Shown: piece by piece, positions 1 through 6,528 of the stretch
Position numbering within the stretch: position 1 is the stretch's first letter
Layout of the letters: every line of letters begins with the position of its first letter
NCBI GenBank assembly: GCA_035319065.1
Contig: DATHDM010000007.1
Span: 1-19,072, forward strand
Direction: 5' to 3'
From: DASPRM01 sp035319065
GTDB taxonomy: Bacteria; Acidobacteriota; Terriglobia; Terriglobales; Acidobacteriaceae
DNA length: 19,072 nt
The notes under the pieces: generated by a model
What the model saw: the letters and a program-made list of their open reading frames with translations, nothing else
What the model was told of the DNA's origin: nothing
Databases searched by the model: none
Translations under genes and position numbers: made by a program

Positions 1-80
1 GGCATGGTAACGGCGTGGTCACACTGTCCTGCCGGGCGATGCAGATGGCAGGAATTCGAGGTCGAGCCGGCTGCACCAAG

Positions 81-120
81 GGGAGGAGAAAATCCCAGCG
101 GCCCGACATAGACTCCTCCC
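81..120 (+). repeat. 8-bp inverted repeat upstream of the 171-aa ORF
   Basis: GGGAGGAG (81-88) and CTCCTCCC (113-120) are exact reverse complements with a 24-base loop. The left arm is a strong Shine-Dalgarno-like sequence. In RNA the right arm could pair with it just before ATG 128. Any regulatory role is inference, because the SD-like arm is not at a normal distance from a start codon. Confidence 0.4.
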
Positions 121-127
121 ATCTGCT

Positions 128-643
128 ATGCGAATTGCAACCTTTACCGATCGAATCTTTGCCAGCACGGGAAGGCGTCTCAACCGGCACGAACATCTGG
201 CCCTGGAATTTTCCGGGGGCAATTACCTGATTCACACGTACGACTCGCCACAGGCGGGGACGGCATTCATCGAGGTGCGGGTACGGCTGCACGCGCGGTG
301 GAGCGATCAGACGGCAACGGAGCTGCGCAGCCGAAGCCTGCTGCTGCACCACGGCCAGATGATGGACGGCTATCCGCCGTACCTGTTCGAGTTCGAAGCC
401 GGCGACGCATCGCCTCGAGCCAATGCCGCGGCCGCGCAGATGGCAGCCGGAGGAGACTGCCGCCTGGTGCTGGTGGCGCGCAAGTATTACCCGCAAGGCA
501 TTCCAGCGGCCTATCTCAACAACCTTCCGCTCCGCATCCGGGCAGTGTTCCGAACGTCCTGCGGGGAAACGGCCGAGGTGCGCGGAGGGATCGGCTCCAG
601 CGGAAAAGCGGTGATCCGCACGGAAGCCAAAGCCGCCGGATAG
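128..643 (+). CDS. hypothetical protein, 171 aa
   Basis: I do not recognise this protein and assign no function. It has mixed composition, no signal peptide and no obvious membrane segment. A tract of alternating charged and hydrophobic residues around residues 30-90 suggests a beta-rich soluble domain. The frame is open from a TAA at 8-10, and ATG 128 is the first standard start. No Shine-Dalgarno sequence lies immediately before it. A GGAGGAG sequence lies about 40 bases upstream, too far to serve this ATG, and is part of an inverted repeat (81-88 with 113-120). The true start is therefore uncertain. The gene converges on the MATE pump with a 22-base gap that holds a GC-rich hairpin. The reading frame is the best-looking one here, but coding status rests on length and layout only. 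Confidence 0.6.
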   Translation: MRIATFTDRIFASTGRRLNRHEHLALEFSGGNYLIHTYDSPQAGTAFIEVRVRLHARWSDQTATELRSRSLLLHHGQMMDGYPPYLFEFEAGDASPRANAAAAQMAAGGDCRLVLVARKYYPQGIPAAYLNNLPLRIRAVFRTSCGETAEVRGGIGSSGKAVIRTEAKAAG

Positions 644-649
644 CGGCGG
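633..649. terminator. GC-rich hairpin between convergent genes
   Basis: CCGCCG (633-638) pairs with CGGCGG (644-649) around the loop GATAG, which contains the stop codon of the 171-aa ORF. It lies between convergent genes and could act as a bidirectional pause or terminator. No T-run follows on either strand, so it is not a textbook intrinsic terminator. Confidence 0.3.
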
Positions 650-665
650 TCAGCGGGATTTGGCC

Positions 666-2081
666 TCAGATCTTCTGACGCTTCCAGCGTCCCCGCCTGA
701 ACAGCAAAACACTTGTGCCGGCAATCGCAGCTTCCGCAATCACAATGGCGAAGAACACTCCTCTGGACTGCATGCCAGCGGGAATAGCCAGCCAATAGGC
801 CAGAGGGATCTCCAGAAACCAGAAGCCGAACAGGTTCACGATGGTAGGCGTAATTGTGTCGCCGGCGCCGTTGAAGGCCTGGAGCATCACCATGCCGTAG
901 GCATATCCGATGTTGCCGTAGCTCAGAATTCGCAGGCAGGAGGCAGCCAGGGGCACGACCAGGGGATCGTGGGTGAACAGGCGAACCACAGGTTCGGCGA
1001 ATAGGACAAAGAATACGCCCACACCACCCAGGAAGAGCATGTTGTAGAAGCCGGTGCGCCAGACGGAAGTCTCGGCACGCTCCGGCTGATCGGCGCCGAG
1101 ATTCTGTCCGACCAGGGTGGCCGCGGCGTTGCTCATCCCCCAGGAGGGCAGGATCACGAAGATGATGATGCGGATGGCGATGGTGTAGCCGGCCAGGGCG
1201 GCTGCGCCAAACATGCTTACAATGCGCACCAGCCCGATCCAACTGGTGTGGGCGATGGCAAACTGCAGGATCCCGGTGAGGGAGACGCGCAGCAGGCGTA
1301 AGAGGATGCGGAGGTTAAGGCGAATCTGCCGGCGCCACACCCAAATCCTCTCCGTACCCTTCAACAGGCGATAAAACTGGTAGGCCACTCCCACGCTTCT
1401 GCCGGTCAAGGTGGCGAGGGCTGCTCCGGTCACGCCCAGGCGGGGAAAGGGGCCCAAGCCGAAGATGAGGCAGGGATCGAGGGCCAGGTTGATGATGTTG
1501 GACACCCAGAGGAGGCGCATGGCGATGGCCGCATCGCCTGCGCCGCGGAAGATGGCGTTGTTCAGGAAGAGCAGAAGCACCACACCGCTGCCGCCCAGCG
1601 CTATGCGCGCGTAGCCGGTCCCCATCCTGACCACCTCCGCCGACGCGCCCATCAAGCGCAGCAGATGGGGCGCCAGGAAGAGGCAGGGAAGGCCGAGAAT
1701 CACCGCGGCTGCCAAACCGAGGATGATGGCCTGTACTGCGGCGACTGCGGCCTCGTCGGGATTCTCCTCTCCGATGCGCCTGGCCACCATGGCGGTGGTG
1801 GACATGCTTAAGCCAATGGCGACCGCGAAGATCAGGGTGAGCATCGATTCGGTGAGCCCGACAGTGGCGACGGCCTCAGCGCCCAGGCGGCTGACCCAAA
1901 AGACATCCACCACGGCAAACAGCGACTCCAAGACCATCTCCAGCACCATGGGGATGGCCAGCAGCAGGATGGCGCGATTCAGGCTGCCGGTGGTGTAGTC
2001 CTGATGCGAGCCGCGGATGGCTTCGCGAATGGACGCCCACAGGCCGCCAGACGGAGGCGTGACGACGCTGACTGCTTCCAT
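666..2081 (-). CDS. MATE family multidrug/cation efflux transporter
   Basis: A polytopic inner-membrane protein of 471 aa, the usual length for MATE (NorM/DinF-type) transporters, which export cationic drugs or metabolites in exchange for Na+ or H+. The sequence shows about twelve hydrophobic segments in two halves. The family's internal duplication is visible as matching R/N-GAGD motifs near residues 180-183 and 405-408. The N-terminal half starts with a typical amphipathic segment followed by a long hydrophobic helix containing proline (around residues 35-60). The start at ATG 2081 (minus strand) is supported by GAGG six bases upstream. It is transcribed divergently from the VWA lipoprotein across a 426-base spacer and convergently to the 171-aa ORF. 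The substrate cannot be told from sequence. No neighbouring regulator was seen. Confidence 0.93.
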   Translation of the reverse strand: MEAVSVVTPPSGGLWASIREAIRGSHQDYTTGSLNRAILLLAIPMVLEMVLESLFAVVDVFWVSRLGAEAVATVGLTESMLTLIFAVAIGLSMSTTAMVARRIGEENPDEAAVAAVQAIILGLAAAVILGLPCLFLAPHLLRLMGASAEVVRMGTGYARIALGGSGVVLLLFLNNAIFRGAGDAAIAMRLLWVSNIINLALDPCLIFGLGPFPRLGVTGAALATLTGRSVGVAYQFYRLLKGTERIWVWRRQIRLNLRILLRLLRVSLTGILQFAIAHTSWIGLVRIVSMFGAAALAGYTIAIRIIIFVILPSWGMSNAAATLVGQNLGADQPERAETSVWRTGFYNMLFLGGVGVFFVLFAEPVVRLFTHDPLVVPLAASCLRILSYGNIGYAYGMVMLQAFNGAGDTITPTIVNLFGFWFLEIPLAYWLAIPAGMQSRGVFFAIVIAEAAIAGTSVLLFRRGRWKRQKI

Positions 2082-2507
2082 GAAAACCTCACATGCTGTG
2101 CCGTCAGCTACGCAGCTGAATGCAAGCGAGAAACGAACGAGAGAATGCGATTGAACCTGCCGGTGCAGCAGATCAGCAAACGGGCGAGATGTTAGCGGGT
2201 GTACATGGCTTCAGTAGCGTTGCGGATTCCTGGCGAATCGCACCCCACGTGCGATGTTTTCCATTCTACGTCGAGACTGAAAGCGGAGACAAGAAAAACC
2301 GGAGCCAGCGGCTTCTACCCTGGGCTAACCCCAAGATCGCGGTGGAATTGGCGTTCAGGCCCCACGGGGATGGGGGATTTGTCGGCGAATTGGAGGGAAA
2401 TTCCGAGAGTCTGGCTAGTGATTTCTCTTGTTCAGTGTACTGACGTGCTCTGTCACGCCGGTGCGCGGAGAAGATACTCTCAGCCCTGGGAGTGGGGGGA
2501 GCCGCTG
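2082..2507. other. divergent intergenic spacer, 426 bases
   Basis: This is the spacer between the MATE pump (-) and the VWA lipoprotein (+). It holds a perfect palindrome TCAGCT-ACGC-AGCTGA at 2104-2119, 23-38 bases upstream of the MATE start, which could be an operator or a 5'-UTR hairpin. It also holds a weak promoter for the lipoprotein (see 2450-2478). Reading frames crossing it (such as the 107-codon frame at 2120-2443) have no ribosome binding site, so I do not call a gene here. Confidence 0.5.
2450..2478 (+). promoter_or_regulatory. possible sigma-70 type promoter for the VWA lipoprotein
   Basis: CTGTCA (2450-2455) and GATACT (2473-2478) are separated by 17 bases. Each matches the sigma-70 consensus at four of six positions. 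A start about seven bases downstream would give a leader of roughly 23 bases that contains the GGGGGGA ribosome binding site of the GTG start at 2508. This is a weak match, judged by eye. Confidence 0.3.
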
Positions 2508-3506
2508 GTGAGACGGACAGCTTTACTACTGGGGCTGCTGAGCATTCTGGTCTCCGGCTGCCGGGCGCAAACGGCCCATGTGGCAGCCGCACCCGCGCTG
2601 CATGCGGCGGGGCTGGAGGCGGAGCACGAGCGCACCGCTGCGGACGCCTCCGACGACTCCGAGCCAGTGGCCGTCTTCCATTCCACCGTGCAAGAAGTGA
2701 ACGTCGTCTTCACGGCCACCAACCGGCACGGCAAGTTCAAACGAGACCTGCGGGTGTCCGACCTGAGGGTTCTGGACGACGGCAAGCCGCCGGCGGCGGT
2801 GCGCAGCTTCGAGAGTGAGACCAACCTGCCGCTGCGGGTGGGGCTGGTGATGGACGTCAGCGGCTCCATTCGCGGACGTTTCAACTTCGAGCAAGAGTCG
2901 GCGGTCAGCTTCTTTCGCCAGATGCTGCATCCCAGGGTCGACCAGGCCTTTGTCGTCACCTTCAATTCTCTTCCGGTGCTGACCCAGGACTTCAGTGACA
3001 GCGCGGCGCTGCTGGAGCAGGGAGTCAGGACCGTGACAGCCGGCGGGGGCTCGGCGGTGTATGACGCGGTGAAGTTTGCCGCCACGGCGAAGCTGGCGCA
3101 CTGCAAGGCGGATCAGCCGGTGCGGCGAGTGATCATTCTGCTGAGCGATGGAGAGGACAACCAGAGCCGCGCAACGCCGCAGGAAGTGATTGAAGCCGCC
3201 AGCCGGGCGGAGGTTACCGTCTTCGCCATCAGCTCAAATTTCAGCAATATCAAGAGCCGGGGCGACATGATCATGGAGAGGCTGGCGGAAGAGACCGGCG
3301 GCCGGGTTTTCTATCCCGCCAAGATCGAAGATGTGGGCCACGCCTTCAAGCTGATTGAAGAAGAGCTTCGCAGCCAGTACGCCCTTTCTTACAAGCCCGC
3401 GGACTTTGTGGCCAACGGACGCTACCGCCCGATTCAGATCAGCACCCGCAGCGACAAGAACGTGATCGTGCGGGTGCGCAAGGGCTACTACGTCCCCGCA
3501 GACTAG
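2508..3506 (+). CDS. VWA domain lipoprotein (acidobacterial VWFA-related family)
   Basis: A predicted exported lipoprotein of 332 aa. I choose the GTG at 2508 because GGGGGGA (2494-2500) lies seven bases upstream and the protein then begins with a short hydrophobic signal peptide ending in a lipobox, VSGC, with the lipidated Cys at residue 18. The frame stays open upstream, but that stretch is low-quality sequence with no export logic. After a linker comes a short beta domain (about residues 55-105), then a von Willebrand factor A domain with an intact metal-ion-dependent adhesion site (MIDAS), D116-x-S118-x-S120, and a later Asp at residue 214 in an LSDGED motif. The C-terminal part (residues about 285-332) resembles the tail of the acidobacterial VWFA-related family. 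Such proteins bind ligands or partner proteins at the envelope. The ligand is unknown. A second VWA protein follows after 184 bases. Confidence 0.88.
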   Translation: MRRTALLLGLLSILVSGCRAQTAHVAAAPALHAAGLEAEHERTAADASDDSEPVAVFHSTVQEVNVVFTATNRHGKFKRDLRVSDLRVLDDGKPPAAVRSFESETNLPLRVGLVMDVSGSIRGRFNFEQESAVSFFRQMLHPRVDQAFVVTFNSLPVLTQDFSDSAALLEQGVRTVTAGGGSAVYDAVKFAATAKLAHCKADQPVRRVIILLSDGEDNQSRATPQEVIEAASRAEVTVFAISSNFSNIKSRGDMIMERLAEETGGRVFYPAKIEDVGHAFKLIEEELRSQYALSYKPADFVANGRYRPIQISTRSDKNVIVRVRKGYYVPAD

Positions 3507-3630
3507 CTGCCATCAAGCAAAGACTGGCCAGTGTTTCGCCAATTCCTGAAAAAAGTTGCCGGGCGCTCCCCGCGTTACAAACGCACCTTTCGTCACCCAG
3601 TGCCTGCACTTGGTCCCACGCTGCATGGAC

Positions 3631-3664
3631 TAGCGCAAAAGCGCGCTAAGTTGTTTGCTACACT
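3631..3664 (+). promoter_or_regulatory. extended -10 promoter with upstream palindrome before the second VWA gene
   Basis: TGC-TACACT (3656-3664) fits an extended -10 element. It lies 26 bases before the ATG at 3691, leaving room for a leader with the GGAGG site. No good -35 is present. A perfect inverted repeat, TAGCGC (3631-3636) and GCGCTA (3643-3648) with a six-base loop, occupies the place of the -35. It could be an operator, or a weak terminator for the preceding gene. Both readings are inference. Confidence 0.3.
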
Positions 3665-3690
3665 CGGCGCGGGCCGGGGCGGAGGAAGCA

Positions 3691-5493
3691 ATGAGGGTGG
3701 CAAAATGGAGGAATTTGGCGTTTCTGACGGTGCTGATTTGTGCCCAGGCACTGCCGGGCCAGTCGTCGCAGGACGAGACGCTTACCCTCAAGGCGCGGAC
3801 AGACATCGTGCTGGTGCCGGTAGTGGTTCGCGACTCGTCCGGCGCCTCGGTGAGGGGGCTGCAGAAGGGGGACTTCACAGTCCTGGAGAGCGGAAAGCCG
3901 CAGGAGATTGCGGTGGCAGAGGAGATAAGAACAGCCAGCAGCGCCAAGCCGGCCACGCCACCGCAAAACATCTTCAGCAACCAGTTCAACGACGCTGCGC
4001 ACCCCCAGCGGCTCAGCATCATCGCCCTGGATATGGTGAGCACATCGTTCTCCGACCAAGCTTATGCCCGCTATCAGCTGATCAAGTTTCTGTCCCAGAC
4101 CGTCGATAGCCATCAGCCGACCGCATTGGTAACCATCACGCGGAACGGGCTGCACATGGTGCACGACTTCACCACCGACACCTCCACCCTGACCGCTTCC
4201 CTGAAAGGGGTGACCGGTGGGCTGGCACCCGGTATGGCGGTAAGCAACAGCGGCAAAGTTGACCGCGGGGTGCGCTCCGATGTCATCAAGCAAGCCCTAA
4301 CCGCGAGCAATATGCAGGCGGATGCGGCAGATCCTTCGGTCAGAATCGTGGCCGACGAGGTGGAACGATTGCTTGCTTTTCAATCGGGTCAGGACAACGA
4401 GTTCAATGCCATCCAACGTCCCTCGCTGGAAACCTCGTTGGAATCTTTGCAGCATCTCGCGCAAGCGTATGCCGGCGTCCCGGGAAAGAAGTCGCTGATC
4501 TGGGTCACGGGAGGCTTCCCGTTCGACATCAGCAAGTCCGGAGAGATCACTTCCCCCACGGTTTTCGCCGAAGGCACAACGACGCGCACGGCGGAGGAGA
4601 TACGAAGCGGTTACCTGGGCCACCTTCCGGAAGCGACCAATACGGTGCAGAACCAGGAACTGAAGGCGCTGAAGCCACTCTATTGCCAAACCATGCAGAT
4701 GCTGGCATCGGCGAACCTGGCGGTTTATCCGGTGGATGCCTCGGCGCTGGTGGCGTATTTTCCGGGAGCGGAGTCCAAGAACATCAACCTCACGGTCGCG
4801 CGCGAAGATCAGACGCGACGCGGACAGGTTGCGAGCACACTGGAGAGCTTCGCTGCGATGACGGGAGGCACGGCCTGCTACAGCAAGAACGATCTGCAGG
4901 GATGCTTCGCCACAGCCACCCGCGACACCGAGAGCTATTACCTGCTGGGATACTACCGCAACCAGAAGAACAACAAGGAAGGCTGGAGGCCGCTGGAGGT
5001 TAAGGTCGTGCGGCCGGGCGTGCAGGTACGTGCGCGGAGCGGCTACTTCTATTCCAGCCAGGGTTCGTCAGCGGCCAACGCCCGGAAAATGGATGTGGCG
5101 CTGGCGCTGGCCTCGCCTGTGGAATACACGGCGCTGCCGATTCTGGTGAAGCTGGAGAAATCTTCCGGATCCGCTAAGAAGGGCAAGCAGCCGTACGATT
5201 TTATTGTGCACATTCCGGGCAGGGAGATTCTTTTCGATGAAAAGAACGGCAACGCGGTGAACATGGACTTTGTGGCCGCGGCCAATGGACCCAAGGGGGA
5301 GCGCGCAGACTCGGTGTCGCAGCAGGTCTCCATGCAGTTGAAGTCCGATGACCTGACCAAGTTGCGCAGCGACGGCCTCAACTACAACAATTCGCTATTG
5401 CTGCCGTCCGGGCAGTACACGGTTCGCTTCGTGGTGCGCGACAATCTGACGGGGCGAGTGGGAAGCATTGTGGCGCCGCTTGCGGTCGAGTAG
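3691..5493 (+). CDS. exported VWA-domain protein with non-canonical MIDAS
   Basis: A 600-aa exported protein of the acidobacterial VWFA-related type. ATG 3691 is chosen because GGAGG (3681-3685) lies five bases upstream and an N-terminal signal peptide follows directly (basic start, hydrophobic core to about residue 20). An in-frame TTG at 3655 has no such support. Residues about 35-70 form the family's N-terminal beta segment, with a D-F-T-V-L-E-x-G-K motif. The VWA domain follows. Its expected DxSxS motif reads D114-M-V-S117-T-S, so it is not a standard MIDAS, although D-x-x-(N/S)-T-P/S followed by a D-Q-A-Y-A-R segment is, from memory, common in this subfamily. The C-terminal 150 residues form an additional beta-rich domain. 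Partner and ligand are unknown. The DinB-like gene follows after 69 bases and may be co-transcribed. Confidence 0.87.
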   Translation: MRVAKWRNLAFLTVLICAQALPGQSSQDETLTLKARTDIVLVPVVVRDSSGASVRGLQKGDFTVLESGKPQEIAVAEEIRTASSAKPATPPQNIFSNQFNDAAHPQRLSIIALDMVSTSFSDQAYARYQLIKFLSQTVDSHQPTALVTITRNGLHMVHDFTTDTSTLTASLKGVTGGLAPGMAVSNSGKVDRGVRSDVIKQALTASNMQADAADPSVRIVADEVERLLAFQSGQDNEFNAIQRPSLETSLESLQHLAQAYAGVPGKKSLIWVTGGFPFDISKSGEITSPTVFAEGTTTRTAEEIRSGYLGHLPEATNTVQNQELKALKPLYCQTMQMLASANLAVYPVDASALVAYFPGAESKNINLTVAREDQTRRGQVASTLESFAAMTGGTACYSKNDLQGCFATATRDTESYYLLGYYRNQKNNKEGWRPLEVKVVRPGVQVRARSGYFYSSQGSSAANARKMDVALALASPVEYTALPILVKLEKSSGSAKKGKQPYDFIVHIPGREILFDEKNGNAVNMDFVAAANGPKGERADSVSQQVSMQLKSDDLTKLRSDGLNYNNSLLLPSGQYTVRFVVRDNLTGRVGSIVAPLAVE

Positions 5494-5562
5494 CCACAGA
5501 ACCAGGACGAGTTCGCCGAGGCTTGGATTACCGCCATCTTGAAAAACGTACCGGGAGGGATA

Positions 5563-6060
5563 GTGAAAGAAACCCCGCAACAATACGTGACGCGGATACT
5601 GGGTCACTTGCAGATAAGCGATCCGCTTGCCGTGCTAGAGGCGACGCCTGCAAGACTGCGGAAGGCGGTAGAGGGGCGAAGCGCAGAGAGTCTTCGCCGC
5701 CGTCCGCAACCCGAGCGCTGGTCAGTCACCGAGATCGTGATGCATTTGGCAGAAGGGGAACTGGTGATCGGCTATCGAGTCCGAACCATCCTGGAGCAAA
5801 ATGGGGTGGCAATTGCAGCCTTCGATCAGGATGCATGGGCGCAGCGTTATGGCGGCGTGCAACTCGAGCCGGCATTAGAGATGCACCGGGCGCTGAGGCA
5901 GGCTAATCTGGCGCTGTATCGATCGCTCTCCGCCGAGCAGTGGGAGCGGTATGGGATGCACTCCGAACGCGGCAAGGAGACGATCCGGCAAATTGCCACC
6001 CTGGCGGCGGGGCACGATCTGAACCATTTGAAGCAGATTGACGAGATGCTGGCAGCGTGA
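5563..6060 (+). CDS. DinB family (DinB_2-like) putative metal-dependent protein
   Basis: A 165-aa cytosolic protein with the features of the DinB/YfiT four-helix bundle. It has an R-W-S-V-x-E-I-V-x-H-L segment ending at H61 and a C-terminal H151-x3-H155 pair. Together these give the three-histidine metal site of the fold. Members include bacillithiol or mycothiol transferases and many uncharacterised proteins, so the reaction cannot be named. I choose the GTG at 5563, which has GGAGG (5554-5558) four bases upstream. An in-frame TTG at 5539 would add eight residues but lacks such a site. The gene lies 69 bases after the second VWA protein and seven bases before the 99-aa unknown, so these genes probably form one transcript. 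Confidence 0.85.
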   Translation: MKETPQQYVTRILGHLQISDPLAVLEATPARLRKAVEGRSAESLRRRPQPERWSVTEIVMHLAEGELVIGYRVRTILEQNGVAIAAFDQDAWAQRYGGVQLEPALEMHRALRQANLALYRSLSAEQWERYGMHSERGKETIRQIATLAAGHDLNHLKQIDEMLAA

Positions 6061-6067
6061 CCTGGAG

Positions 6068-6367
6068 ATGATGGATACGGATCTTTTGGGCTCCGTCGCA
6101 ACCCAGATGATGAGCGGCGCGACGGTGGAAATCGAAGGCAAGAGCGTTCCCGTGCGCCGCACCAGCGCCCAGCGGCTGCGCATGCTGGCATTCCACATGG
6201 ATGGACGCGAGTATCGTGCGATTGAGCAGAATCCGGAAAAGCCAAGCCGCTGGGGACAGCTGGCGCGTCAGGGTCACCAGGTGGTGCAATTCAAGGACGT
6301 CGAGAGCAATCGGTTCGTGGCCGTGGCGGTTGATGGGAAGGTGAAAGAGTACGGACGTCTGAGCTAG
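6068..6367 (+). CDS. small hypothetical protein, 99 aa
   Basis: I do not recognise this protein. It is small, soluble and basic, with no signal peptide or membrane segment. The sequence suggests an N-terminal helix (about residues 1-12) followed by short beta strands with the pattern V-E-I-E-G-K and a C-terminal V-A-V-D-G-K. That is consistent with a small beta-sandwich or barrel. Two adjacent ATGs (6068 and 6071) are possible starts. GGAG at 6064-6067 directly precedes the first and sits three bases before the second, so 6071 is slightly favoured on spacing. An upstream in-frame TTG at 6038 would overlap the DinB gene. The seven-base gap to that gene argues for co-transcription and perhaps translational coupling. 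The function is not inferable from the neighbours. Confidence 0.65.
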   Translation: MMDTDLLGSVATQMMSGATVEIEGKSVPVRRTSAQRLRMLAFHMDGREYRAIEQNPEKPSRWGQLARQGHQVVQFKDVESNRFVAVAVDGKVKEYGRLS

Positions 6368-6528
6368 GCGCGAGTGAGGTGCCCGCTCTGGGCTATTCCA
6401 GCGCTTTATTCGTTGCCCCCGGCCATGCAGGTGGCCAAGCGTTGGCCGCTCCTCAAGCCGCATTTTCTGCGTGATATCCTGAAAATCGAGCCCCAAAGCA
6501 GTGCCCTGAAAAGCCAGGTTCAGCAGCA

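Noticed and set aside
2120..2443. 107-codon plus-strand frame in the divergent spacer
   Set aside because: No ribosome binding site, no motif, and it starts inside a palindrome near the MATE promoter region. Residual chance of being real is low.
2199..2507. N-terminal extension of the VWA lipoprotein
   Set aside because: The extra 103 codons would place the signal peptide and lipobox inside the protein. GTG 2508 has a good ribosome binding site.
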